Below the pieces are notes generated by a model, which did not search any database, was not told where the DNA came from, and was given only the letters and a program-made list of their open reading frames with translations. The translations under genes and the position numbers were made by a program. Of a stretch of DNA of 37,759 bases, positions 18,609 to 26,604 are shown in pieces (position 1 is the stretch's first letter; every line of letters begins with the position of its first letter). Source of the DNA: Paracoccaceae bacterium (GTDB lineage: Bacteria; Pseudomonadota; Alphaproteobacteria; Rhodobacterales; Rhodobacteraceae). The stretch lies in contig JAPUEK010000091.1 in assembly GCA_027492585.1 (NCBI GenBank), forward strand, positions 1,654 to 39,412, read 5' to 3'.

Positions 18609-19913
18609 ATGCCTGTTTCCGTGTTATACCCCAAGGTCAGTCTCGAAATGTCGGTCGGCACGATCTCGCGCTGGCTGGTTGAAGAAGGCGCAATCGTTTC
18701 CGCGGGCCAGGTGCTGTTCGAGATCGAGAATGACAAGGCGGCGGTCGAGGTCGAGGCGCCTGCCGCGGGAATCCTGCGGGGCCTCGTTGCCGAGGGGGTG
18801 CAGGTTGAGGTCGGCAATCCCGTGGCGCGGATTCTGGTCGGGGAGGAGCAGGATGCTGCGCCTCGGCCGGTAGCCGCCGACGGTTCGCGCGAAACCCGGT
18901 ACCCTGCCATCGCAGAGCCGGAAACGATGGCGGCAAATCCGATCGGCAGCGGCAGGACCAGGCCAAACCCCACGCCGTTGGCCCGGCGTCTTGCGCGCGA
19001 AAACGGGATCAGTCTTACCGGGGTCTCCGGCACCGGCCCGCGCGGGCGGGTGCAGCGCAGCGATGTGATGGCCGAGATGGAACGGCTGGCCGCCGCACCG
19101 ACCCAGCCAAAGATACCATCGCCCGCACTTGTATCGGGCCCGCAAGCGACCGCACGGCTGCACGGGATCTGGCTCCGGCGGGGCCAGGGAGTTCCGGTCG
19201 TGTTTTTGCATGGATTCAGCGGTGATCTGAACAACTGGCGCGGTCTGCTGGCGGGCGCGCGTCCGGACTGGCCTGCGTTTGCGCTTGATCTGCCGGGGCA
19301 TGGTGCGTCTCCGCAGGCGATTCCGGGAGATATCGACGCAGTTGCGGCATGTGTCGAGGCTACGTTAGCCACCGAAGGGGTCGGGTCTTGCGTTCTTGTC
19401 GGCCATTCCTTTGGCGGCGCCGTCGCGGCGCGGATCGCCAGCCGTCGCGGGGTGGATGTGCGCGGGTTGTGTCTCTTTGCCCCGGCGGGGCTGCATCCGC
19501 AGATCGACCGGGATTTCATCGGAGGTGTCCTGCGGGCGAAGCAGCCGCAAAGCCTGCGGCCCTGGCTGGAACATCTGGTGCAGGATCCGCGCGTCATCAG
19601 CACCGCCTTCGTGCAGGCCGTGGTCAAGGCCCGCGAGGATGAGGATCTGACTGCCGCTATGGGGGCCTTTGCCGCGACCTTCTTTCCGGATGGCACACAG
19701 GCTTTCCAAATCCGTGAGGATCTTGCCGGGCTGGAGCAGCCGGTCCGGGTGATTTTCGGCCGCGAGGACCGGGTTTTGCCTTTCGCCTCGACACGGGGCC
19801 TGCCGGGCAATGTCGCGCTGCATGGTCTGCCGAACTGTGGACATATGCCGCATCTGGAGCATCCGGCGCTTGCCCTTCGGCTGGTGTCGGAGCTCTGGCG
19901 CAGCGCGGTCTGA
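18609..19913 (+). CDS. Dihydrolipoamide acyltransferase E2 with alpha/beta-hydrolase catalytic domain (AcoC-like)
   Basis: A 434-residue three-part protein. Residues 1-78 are a lipoyl domain with Lys43 in the NDKAAVEVEAPAAG motif. Residues 120-157 are a peripheral-subunit-binding domain (TPLARRLARENGISL, then GTGPRGRV). From 183 on there is an alpha/beta-hydrolase fold: HGFSGD at 201, nucleophile elbow GHSFGG with Ser267, then FGREDRVLP and NCGHMPHLEHP for acid and histidine. This replaces the usual E2 catalytic core and is characteristic of acetoin dehydrogenase AcoC. It should take an acyl group from an E1 and pass it to CoA, or release it. The matching E1 is encoded at 27865-30063 on the other strand; no E3 is in the window. 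gaagga lies before the ATG. Confidence 0.88.
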   Translation: MPVSVLYPKVSLEMSVGTISRWLVEEGAIVSAGQVLFEIENDKAAVEVEAPAAGILRGLVAEGVQVEVGNPVARILVGEEQDAAPRPVAADGSRETRYPAIAEPETMAANPIGSGRTRPNPTPLARRLARENGISLTGVSGTGPRGRVQRSDVMAEMERLAAAPTQPKIPSPALVSGPQATARLHGIWLRRGQGVPVVFLHGFSGDLNNWRGLLAGARPDWPAFALDLPGHGASPQAIPGDIDAVAACVEATLATEGVGSCVLVGHSFGGAVAARIASRRGVDVRGLCLFAPAGLHPQIDRDFIGGVLRAKQPQSLRPWLEHLVQDPRVISTAFVQAVVKAREDEDLTAAMGAFAATFFPDGTQAFQIREDLAGLEQPVRVIFGREDRVLPFASTRGLPGNVALHGLPNCGHMPHLEHPALALRLVSELWRSAV

Positions 19914-19958
19914 GCAGGACCCCGCCGACACAGTTTTCCGGGGGGCTGCACTCTCTTC

Positions 19959-19987
19959 TTGAAAAGTGGGAAATAATTTCATTTACT
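19959..19987 (+). promoter_or_regulatory. Promoter of the transporter ATPase gene with operator in the spacer
   Basis: TTGAAA (19959-19964) and TTTACT (19982-19987) are separated by exactly 17 bp, and the operator TGGGAAATAATTTCA (19967-19981) fills that spacer. A protein bound here would block RNA polymerase. The right half is identical to that of the dppB site. Confidence 0.65.
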
Positions 19988-19990
19988 GAA

Positions 19991-20037
19991 GTGACAATCT
20001 GTCACCCTTGCCTCGCACCGGAAGCAAGGGAGGCAAG
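19991..20037 (+). promoter_or_regulatory. Second palindrome and alternative hairpins in the ATPase leader
   Basis: GTGACA-ATC-TGTCAC (19991-20005) is a perfect 15-bp palindrome just downstream of the -10 box, looking like a site for a second regulator. Right after it, CCCTTGC (20005-20011) can pair with GCAAGGG (20024-20030), or CTTGCCTC (20007-20014) with GAGGCAAG (20030-20037). The two stems share their 5' arm and exclude each other. The leader runs about 130 nt from promoter to start codon. Confidence 0.45.
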
Positions 20038-20116
20038 ACTGTAGAAGAGACAGGATGTTGCCTGGGTCCGCGGCGCAGAAATGCGTGCCGGCCCCGGCCT
20101 GACAGGGATAGAGAGA

Positions 20117-21952
20117 ATGACCGAACCACTGCTTTCCGTCCGCGATCTGTCCGTGTCATTCCGCGCCGGTGATGACTGGAAAAGCGTGCTGCGCGATATT
20201 TCATTCGACATCAGACCGCGTGAAACTCTGGCAGTCGTGGGGGAATCCGGTTCCGGGAAAAGCGTGACTGCGCTGTCGGTGATGGGCCTTCATGCCCGCC
20301 ATTCGGTGCGGCAAACCGGGCGGATCGAATTTGGCGGCCGCAACCTTCTGGAGCTCTCCGGTAGCGAAATGCGGAAAATCCGCGGTGATGAAATCGCGAT
20401 GATCTTCCAGGAGCCGATGACCAGCCTCAACCCGGTGATGACCATCGGGGACCAACTGATCGAGGCGATCCGGCTGCACCGTGACATGACCCCGGCCGAA
20501 GCACGGCGTGAGGCGATCCGGGTCATGGAGAAGGTGCGAATCCCTTCGGCTGCCTCACGCCTTTCGGATTTCCCGCACAATTATTCGGGCGGGATGCGGC
20601 AGCGGGTGATGATCGCCATGGCGCTGGCCTGCGAGCCAAAGCTGCTGATCGCGGATGAGCCGACGACCGCATTGGATGTGACGATCCAGGCGCAGATTCT
20701 GGACCTGATCAAGACCTTGCAGCAGGAAGAAGGTATGGGCGTGATGTTCATCACGCATGACATGGGGGTGGTTGCCGAAGTGGCCGACCGCACATTGGTC
20801 ATGTTCCGCGGCGATGCGGTCGAATGTGACCGGACAGAGCGTATCTTCCGCCAGCCTGGCCATAACTATACCCGCTCCCTGCTGGCGGCGGTGCCGCGGC
20901 TGGGCTCGATGACGGGCCGCAGTCTCCCGGCGTTCTTTCCCACGATCGACCCCGATACCGGGATTGCCGGGTCGGACATGATGACCTCGGACCTGCCGGC
21001 GGCGCCTGCGCCGGTGCTGGAGGTGCGTGGCCTCTCGACCCGCTTCGACGTGCGCCGGGGGGTGCTGGGCCGGTTGGCGGCGCGGGTCCATGCTGTCGAG
21101 AATGTATCCTTCACGTTGGCTCAGGGCGAAACCCTGTCGCTGGTGGGCGAATCCGGTTGCGGCAAATCGACGACGGGCCGGTCGATCATGCGTCTGGTCG
21201 AGCCAAGCGCAGGGCAGGTTCTGCTGCAAGGGCAGGAACTGACGAACCTTTCGCCCCAGGCGCTGCGCGAAAAGCGGCAGAAGTTGCAGATGATCTTTCA
21301 GGATCCCTTTGCCAGCCTGAACCCAAGGATGCGGGTCGGCGAAGCAATCGCAGAGCCGCTGATCGTCAACGGCCTGACCGATTCCCGGACAGCACGCGCC
21401 AAGGCCGAGGCGCTGATGGTCGAAGTCGGATTGTCGGGCGACATGCTCGACCGTTATCCGCATGAATTCTCGGGCGGGCAGCGGCAACGGATCTGTATCG
21501 CCCGCGCGCTTACGCTGGAGCCGAAGGTGATCGTGGCGGATGAATCGGTCTCGGCGCTGGATGTGTCGGTCAAGGCGCAGGTGGTCAATCTGCTGCTGCG
21601 GTTGCAGGAACGGCTGGGGCTGTCCTATCTGTTCATCAGCCATGACATGGCGGTGGTGGAACGGGTCAGCCACCGGGTCGCGGTGATGTTCCTTGGCGAG
21701 ATTGTCGAGATCGGGCCGCGCGATGCGATCTTTTCCAATCCGCAGCACCCCTATACCAGGCGCTTGCTTTCGGCGGTGCCCATCGTGGACCCCGATCGCC
21801 GCCTGCAAGAGCGTCGGCTGCCTGAGCTTGAGATTCGCAGCCCGGTGAGATCTGTCGATTACGTCCCGGCCAAGCGGGTTTGGCGGGAAATCTCCGACGG
21901 GCATCGGGTGATGGAGTGGGGCGAGGAATGGCAGCGGCTGACCGCAGCGTGA
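20117..21952 (+). CDS. Fused dipeptide/oligopeptide ABC transporter ATPase (DppD-DppF, GsiA-like)
   Basis: A 611-residue protein with two complete ATPase domains. The first (residues about 6-260) has Walker A GESGSGKS, signature YSGGMRQR and Walker [13 protein letters not shown]. The second (about 310-560) has [17 protein letters not shown] and [12 protein letters not shown]; here Ser stands where Pro is usual. Oligopeptide-type C-terminal extensions follow each. It supplies both halves of the ATPase dimer for DppBC encoded at 10055-11914. ATG 20117 is preferred over the upstream 20081 because the conserved [11 protein letters not shown] begins here. It has its own promoter with operator, so it is probably co-regulated with the permeases. 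Confidence 0.93.
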   Translation: MTEPLLSVRDLSVSFRAGDDWKSVLRDISFDIRPRETLAVVGESGSGKSVTALSVMGLHARHSVRQTGRIEFGGRNLLELSGSEMRKIRGDEIAMIFQEPMTSLNPVMTIGDQLIEAIRLHRDMTPAEARREAIRVMEKVRIPSAASRLSDFPHNYSGGMRQRVMIAMALACEPKLLIADEPTTALDVTIQAQILDLIKTLQQEEGMGVMFITHDMGVVAEVADRTLVMFRGDAVECDRTERIFRQPGHNYTRSLLAAVPRLGSMTGRSLPAFFPTIDPDTGIAGSDMMTSDLPAAPAPVLEVRGLSTRFDVRRGVLGRLAARVHAVENVSFTLAQGETLSLVGESGCGKSTTGRSIMRLVEPSAGQVLLQGQELTNLSPQALREKRQKLQMIFQDPFASLNPRMRVGEAIAEPLIVNGLTDSRTARAKAEALMVEVGLSGDMLDRYPHEFSGGQRQRICIARALTLEPKVIVADESVSALDVSVKAQVVNLLLRLQERLGLSYLFISHDMAVVERVSHRVAVMFLGEIVEIGPRDAIFSNPQHPYTRRLLSAVPIVDPDRRLQERRLPELEIRSPVRSVDYVPAKRVWREISDGHRVMEWGEEWQRLTAA

Positions 21953-21982
21953 CGTTTTGTCAACGTGCCGGCGCCGGGGTGT

Positions 21983-22975
21983 TCAACTGACGAAGCCGAC
22001 CCTGCGACCGTTCGGAAAGGACGGCTCCGCATTGAAGGAACTGCGCCAGTCCTGCGGACCCTTGCCAAAACGATTTCGGAATCCGCGATAAAAGGCCGAA
22101 GGATCGGCAAAGCCGGTTGCAATCCCGATCTCGCGGATGGTCAGGCTGGAATACTGCAACAGGTCCATCGCCTTGCGAAGACGCAGATCGCGATAGAAAT
22201 CGGCCGGGCTGCGACCCAGCCTGCGCTGAAAACGACGCTGCAATTCCCGCTCGCTCGACCCGACCTGCCTTGCAATTTCTGTGATAGGCAGGGGGTCTTC
22301 GATATGGGCGTGCATGAGCGATTGCGCTCCGGCCAATAGGCGATCCGCCATTGACTCATCCGGTGTTACAGGGCTCGCCTGACCCTCTGGGTTTCCTTCG
22401 CGCGGCGTATAGACCAGCTCATCTTGCACTGCCTTGTACATTGCAGTGCTGACGACGCGCCGCAGCAGCGTCATGGAAAGGTCCAACGTGGCAATCTGCC
22501 CGGCGCAGGTGGCGATGTTGCGATCTATGATGAAAAGCGCATCGCACACCCGGACATGAGGATGCCGTTCCGCAAAAGCGTCACGCGTGGTCGTGTGGGA
22601 GGTCACCTGCCTGTTTCCAAGAAGTCCGGCCTCGGCCATCAGCAGCGGTGCAAGATCCAGCCCGGCGATCATCGCCCCTTTCTGGCGCATGACGCGCAGC
22701 CAGGCGAACAGGGTGGTGCGGTCTATATCGACGGTTTCATAGCAGGCCAGCACAAAGATCAGATCGAAGGGTGGCTCTGCCAAGGCCATCGGTCGGGCCG
22801 GAAGCGGGATGCCGATCATGGTCTTCAGCGGCTCGTTGCCCTGTCCAAGAAATTCGATTTCAAACTGATTGCAGGGGCTCAGTCGGTTCACCGCGCGGAA
22901 CGGTTCTGCGGCCAGCAAGGCCGTGTGCAGCGACACCTCGCCCACGCAAAGAATCGCGATTCGGTAGCTTGGCAC
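21983..22975 (-). CDS. GlxA-type AraC family regulator (DJ-1/PfpI-like N-domain)
   Basis: A 330-residue regulator. The N-terminal 170 residues have the amidase-like DJ-1/PfpI fold of GlxA proteins (YRIAILCVGEVSLHTALLAAEPF, then LDLAPLLMAEAGLLGNRQVTSH). The C-terminal 100 residues are an AraC double helix-turn-helix (ITEIARQVGSSERELQRRFQRRLGRS, and IREIGIATGFADPSAFYRGFRNRFG are the two helix pairs). GlxA-type regulators often govern use of quaternary amines such as carnitine or choline. The GTG at 22975 is chosen because ggagag lies 6 bp upstream; an in-frame TTG at 23008 would add 11 residues. It is divergent from the binding-protein gene and may activate it. Confidence 0.88.
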   Translation of the reverse strand: MPSYRIAILCVGEVSLHTALLAAEPFRAVNRLSPCNQFEIEFLGQGNEPLKTMIGIPLPARPMALAEPPFDLIFVLACYETVDIDRTTLFAWLRVMRQKGAMIAGLDLAPLLMAEAGLLGNRQVTSHTTTRDAFAERHPHVRVCDALFIIDRNIATCAGQIATLDLSMTLLRRVVSTAMYKAVQDELVYTPREGNPEGQASPVTPDESMADRLLAGAQSLMHAHIEDPLPITEIARQVGSSERELQRRFQRRLGRSPADFYRDLRLRKAMDLLQYSSLTIREIGIATGFADPSAFYRGFRNRFGKGPQDWRSSFNAEPSFPNGRRVGFVS

Positions 22976-23005
22976 GGCCCTCTCCGATCCTTTGGCGGCA
23001 GCGCT

Positions 23006-23024
23006 CAAATCCTGCGTGGATTTG
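23006..23024. promoter_or_regulatory. Palindrome in the AraC / binding-protein divergent region
   Basis: CAAATCC (23006-23012) and GGATTTG (23018-23024) form a perfect 7-bp inverted repeat with a 5-bp spacer, placed 31 bp upstream of the GTG start of the AraC-type gene and 114 bp upstream of the binding-protein gene. It could be an operator for this regulator. It does not match the 15-bp IclR-type motif. Confidence 0.4.
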
Positions 23025-23138
23025 GCGGGAAATGCAATCTTCCTGGCGGCTCATGCATAGTCTCTGTGTGTGACTGTCGGATGATGGAGGAGCGGAAATT
23101 TCGGCGATACGTCCGAAGGCGAACAGGGAGAAGGCATC

Positions 23139-24746
23139 ATGATCAAAAGGTTATCCGTAAGTGGGTTGAAAATGGGACTGTCGGCGCTGGCCTTGATGGC
23201 CAGTGCCGGCGTCCAGGCGCCGGCACTGGCGCAGGATGGGCGGGATGTGATCATCGCGCGCGACATGGATCTGAACTCGCTCGATCCGGCACGGTCCTTT
23301 TGCGACACCTGCCAGATTTATCTGAGCGCGGTTTATGCAAGGCTGGTCGATCTGGACAAGGACGGGCGCACCATCGTTCCGATGCTGGCCGAAAGCTGGC
23401 AAGCCGACTCTGAGCAGAAGCAATTCACCTTTATCCTGCGTAAGGATGCCGCCTTTTCCGATGGCAGCCCGGTTGAGGCCAAGGACGTGGTCTGGTCACT
23501 GGACCGGGTGCGCCGCACCAACGCCGGCGGAAGCTATCTGTTGGCCAGCGTCGACAGCATCGAAGCGCCTGATGCACAGACCGTCAAGATCACGCTGAAA
23601 GAGGCCAATTCCGAACTGCTGGGCATCCTGTCGGCGCCCTATATGGGCATTATGAATTCGGATGTGGTAGCCGAACACGGCGGGCTGTCGGATGAGACCA
23701 CGGACACCGCCGATACTGCCGAGGCCTGGCTTCTGGCCAATTCTGCCGGTGCTGGTCCCTTTGTGTTGGAAAGCTACTCGCCGGGTGAAAGCCTGCGTTT
23801 GAAACGGAATGACGCTTGGTGGGGCGAGGCTCCCGCCATCTCGGGCGTGGTGCTGTTGCAAAGCAAGGATGCAGCGGGCCAACTGCAAATGGTCCAGACC
23901 GGCGGCGCCGATCTGGCAATGCAGGTCGATGCGCTGACAGTGGCGCAGGTTCAGGATACCAGTCTGGCGGTTTCGTCGCTACCGTCGCAGGCGCTGGTCT
24001 ATGTCGCACTGGCACCCGGTGCCAAGGGACAGGCCTTGCCGATGAATGCCAAGCTGCGCGAGGCGATCGCCCATGCCATCGACTATGATGCGCTTATCGA
24101 AATGACGGTCGAGGGTAAGGGTCACCGGCTCGGCTCTCCGGTGCCGGTCGATTTTCCGGGCGGAGCGGGGCATGAGCCGCCGGCCTATGACCCCGATCTC
24201 GCGCGCAAGCTTTTGGCCGAGGGCGGCGGGGCGGATGGCTTCACGCTTCAGGCCGCATTTCCGAACGTCCGGCAGTATGGCGTCGATTTCAACCTGATGA
24301 TGCAGAAGATCCAGATGGATCTCCGTGCCGTCGGTATCGAGCTGACACTGGAGCCGCTGGAATTCCCGATCTGGCGTGAACGGGTGAACGGCGACGGCAT
24401 CCCGATGACGGCAGTGTTCTTCGTGCCGGATTTCTACGGTTCGTCGCAGTACTTCCTGTATTTCGGCATGATGGACGGCACAACGTGGTATCGGCGTGCG
24501 GGTGGCGCCAATGATCCCACTCTGGCCCGTCCGGGCGTAGATGCGGTCCTCAAGCGTGCGCTGTCGACTTCGGGCGCGGAGAGCGAAGCGGCCTTCAAGG
24601 AACTGGCCGACATAATGGCGCAAGACAACATCATCCTGCCGATTGTGGCGCCAGATACGATCTTGGTCTCCAATCCCAAATTGCAGGGAGCCCGGATTTC
24701 CTCGTGTTGCAACCTTGTGTTGCAGGAGCTGAACTGGGCCGAATGA
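23139..24746 (+). CDS. Dpp/Opp-type ABC transporter substrate-binding protein (SBP_bac_5)
   Basis: A 535-residue periplasmic protein. Residues 1-32 are a Sec signal peptide ending APALAQ. The mature part begins with the family's ARDMDLNSLDPARS strand and includes SDGSPVEAKDVVWSLDRV, the SBP_bac_5 signature. Two cysteine pairs stand out: Cys55/Cys58 in FCDTCQ and Cys523/Cys524 in ISSCCN near the C-terminus. Both are kept in a second copy of the gene at 31248, so they are probably structural disulfides or a ligand feature. It is the likely specificity component for DppBC and the fused ATPase. gggagaagg lies before the ATG. The amine oxidase gene follows in the same direction, so the ligand may be an amine-bearing or peptide-like compound. 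Confidence 0.92.
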   Translation: MIKRLSVSGLKMGLSALALMASAGVQAPALAQDGRDVIIARDMDLNSLDPARSFCDTCQIYLSAVYARLVDLDKDGRTIVPMLAESWQADSEQKQFTFILRKDAAFSDGSPVEAKDVVWSLDRVRRTNAGGSYLLASVDSIEAPDAQTVKITLKEANSELLGILSAPYMGIMNSDVVAEHGGLSDETTDTADTAEAWLLANSAGAGPFVLESYSPGESLRLKRNDAWWGEAPAISGVVLLQSKDAAGQLQMVQTGGADLAMQVDALTVAQVQDTSLAVSSLPSQALVYVALAPGAKGQALPMNAKLREAIAHAIDYDALIEMTVEGKGHRLGSPVPVDFPGGAGHEPPAYDPDLARKLLAEGGGADGFTLQAAFPNVRQYGVDFNLMMQKIQMDLRAVGIELTLEPLEFPIWRERVNGDGIPMTAVFFVPDFYGSSQYFLYFGMMDGTTWYRRAGGANDPTLARPGVDAVLKRALSTSGAESEAAFKELADIMAQDNIILPIVAPDTILVSNPKLQGARISSCCNLVLQELNWAE

Positions 24747-24763
24747 CCGTGCCTCGTCTCTGC

Positions 24764-24772
24764 GGGGGGGGG
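24764..24772 (+). repeat. Run of nine G between binding-protein and amine oxidase genes
   Basis: Nine consecutive G bases lie 18 bp after the binding-protein stop and 45 bp before the amine oxidase ATG. Such tracts can slip in replication; being intergenic it would alter spacing only. It could equally be a sequencing-sensitive homopolymer. Confidence 0.5.
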
Positions 24773-24817
24773 ATCGCTTCCTCTCCGCAGTCTCTGACCT
24801 CATCGAAAGAAACCGTT

Positions 24818-26179
24818 ATGAAGACTGTCATCAGGCGGGATACCGTCGTGATCGGCGCTGGCCTGTCCGGGCTTTACGCTGCGCTGACCCTGAAAGAGGC
24901 GGGCCAATCCGTCGCCGTGATCGAGGCGCGTGACCGCGTCGGCGGGCTGACCCTTTCGCCGCAAAGTCCGTGGTTGGGACGGCGTATTGACCTCGGTGGA
25001 CAATGGGTGTCGCAGAAGCACACCCGGATCTGCACCCTGATCCGGCGCTATTCGGTGCCGCTGATCCGGCAGTTCACCGCCGGAGAGCAGGTCTGCATTC
25101 ACGACGACAAGACCTTCCGTGGCCCGCTGACCACGATCCCAGGCATGAGCGAGGCCGATTTCGCCGAATACACCAAGGCTTTTGACAAGCTTTATCAAAC
25201 CTTTGACGCCTTGCCCGCCAACCCTTGGGAGGGTGAACTTGCGGCAAAGCTGGATCTGATGACCTACGATAGCTGGGTGCGCGAGATGCTGCCACCGGGT
25301 CTCGCGCGCAATGCGCTGCTGCGCCTTCCCGGCGCCTATTACGGCGTGATGCCTGAAGAGGTCTCGGCACTGGAGCTGTTGCAAAAGCTACGTGGCTGCG
25401 GTGGTCCGCGCTTCATGTCCGATATGGAGACCGGCGGCATGTCGGAACATATGTGGGGCTCGCAGGCGGTGTCCGAAGGCATGGCGGGCGATCTGGCGGG
25501 CGACGTGTTCCTTGCCAGCCCTGCACGCCGCGTCGAATGGTCGGGCAGCGGTGTCGTGGTCGAAACCGACACCACCCGCTTTGAAGCGGCGCGACTGGTC
25601 TTTGCCTGCGCGCCCGCGATGATCCAGCAGATCGCCTTTTCCCCGGCGCTGCCCGCCGCGCGGCGGTTGTTGCACCAGCGGTTCCCGAATGGCCGCAACA
25701 CCAAGGCCGTGATCGCTTATGACAAGCCGTTCTGGCGCAAGAAGGGGCTGAGCGGTCGCGTGATCTCGACCAGTGGCTCGGTGACGGCGGTGCTGGACAT
25801 CGGCGGCGCCGAGCCTGGCCCCGGTGTGCTGATCGCGCTGTTTTCCGGCAAGGCAGCGCTCAGGGTCGATCCGCTGGAGGGCGATGCCCGGCGCAAGGCG
25901 GTGCTGGGGTTGCTGGCGCAGGCGCTGGGGTCCGAGGCGCTGGAACCGCAGGAGTTCCACCTTCAGGTCTGGGCCGATGAGGAGTGGTCTGCCGGCGCAT
26001 CAAGCCCTTTCCTGATTCCGGGGCAGTTGACCCATTACGGCGCCGGGCTGCGCGCGCCGGTCGGCCCGATCCACTGGGCGGGGACGCATATGGCGACCGA
26101 GTTCCGCGGCTATATGGAGGGCGCCCTCGCCGCCGGCGAAGCTGCTGCCGGCCAGATCCTTGCAACTGACAAAGCTTGA
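24818..26179 (+). CDS. Flavin-containing monoamine oxidase family protein
   Basis: A 453-residue FAD enzyme. The N-terminus has the dinucleotide motif VIGAGLSGLYAALTL, then VIEARDRVGG and GGQWVSQKH, the amine-oxidase FAD signature. The C-terminus, HWAGTHMATEFRGYMEGALAAGE, is the conserved FAD-closing helix of monoamine oxidases. It would oxidise an amine to an imine, which hydrolyses to an aldehyde and ammonia with H2O2 as by-product. The aldehyde dehydrogenase at 15250 is a logical next step. No signal peptide is seen, so it is cytoplasmic and acts after uptake. ATG 24818 gives the usual start just before the FAD strand. The cupin gene follows by 18 bp. Confidence 0.9.
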   Translation: MKTVIRRDTVVIGAGLSGLYAALTLKEAGQSVAVIEARDRVGGLTLSPQSPWLGRRIDLGGQWVSQKHTRICTLIRRYSVPLIRQFTAGEQVCIHDDKTFRGPLTTIPGMSEADFAEYTKAFDKLYQTFDALPANPWEGELAAKLDLMTYDSWVREMLPPGLARNALLRLPGAYYGVMPEEVSALELLQKLRGCGGPRFMSDMETGGMSEHMWGSQAVSEGMAGDLAGDVFLASPARRVEWSGSGVVVETDTTRFEAARLVFACAPAMIQQIAFSPALPAARRLLHQRFPNGRNTKAVIAYDKPFWRKKGLSGRVISTSGSVTAVLDIGGAEPGPGVLIALFSGKAALRVDPLEGDARRKAVLGLLAQALGSEALEPQEFHLQVWADEEWSAGASSPFLIPGQLTHYGAGLRAPVGPIHWAGTHMATEFRGYMEGALAAGEAAAGQILATDKA

Positions 26180-26197
26180 GACTTAAGGGAGAACTCA

Positions 26198-26551
26198 ATG
26201 ACCCAGCCAAAGCTGTGCCGTTTCTCGGACCTCCGGCAGAACTGGACCCCGCGCGGCAGCTCCACCCATCCGCAGATTGACGACAAGGACGGCGCAAGCC
26301 TCGCTGCCGGGACCGTCTGGTTCCGCGACTGCGACATCCCCTTCACGCAATGGTATGATGAGGTCTGGATCTGCCACAGCGTCGAGGAAAGCTTTTCCAT
26401 CGAGATCGACGGCAAGGACAATTTCCTGCAACCGGGCGACATGATCTGGCTGCCGAAAGACGTGCCGCTGCGCTACAAATCCAAAGGCGCCACCTGCGGG
26501 TTCTTCGTGGTGACGCCGCCGAACTGGGCCGACATCCGCCCGTCCGGCTGA
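26198..26551 (+). CDS. EutQ-like cupin domain protein
   Basis: A 117-residue single cupin. The second cupin motif is clear in FLQPGDMIWLPKDVPLRY, and the ending GFFVVTPPNWADIRP closely follows the EutQ pattern (FYVTYPANW). The first motif, WYDEVWICHSVEESFSIEIDG, lacks the usual double histidine, so metal binding is uncertain; EutQ itself is noted for a poor metal site. EutQ belongs to ethanolamine use, where acetate-kinase activity has been reported. Here it sits right after an amine oxidase, so a related accessory role in amine metabolism is likely. aagggagaac precedes the ATG. It is the last gene before a convergent terminator. Confidence 0.8.
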   Translation: MTQPKLCRFSDLRQNWTPRGSSTHPQIDDKDGASLAAGTVWFRDCDIPFTQWYDEVWICHSVEESFSIEIDGKDNFLQPGDMIWLPKDVPLRYKSKGATCGFFVVTPPNWADIRPSG

Positions 26552-26562
26552 GCCATCGGGGT

Positions 26563-26582
26563 GGGCGGAGGCCTCTCCGCCC
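26563..26582. terminator. Convergent bidirectional terminator
   Basis: GGGCGGAG (26563-26570) pairs with CTCCGCCC (26575-26582) over the 4-nt loop GCCT, extendable by two more pairs. It lies in the 53-bp gap between the convergent cupin and aminotransferase genes and can stop both. No T tract. Confidence 0.65.
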
Positions 26583-26604
26583 GCCCGTCGGTCCCCGGCC
26601 GTTC

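Noticed and set aside
20555-21904. A 449-codon minus-strand open frame opposite the fused ATPase
   Set aside because: Same reason: no motifs, and it is antisense to two complete ATPase domains.
23094-23105. GAAATTTC palindrome near the binding-protein gene as a sixth IclR-type site
   Set aside because: The half-sites are abutted with no 3-bp centre and do not align with the 15-bp motif, so I did not count it.
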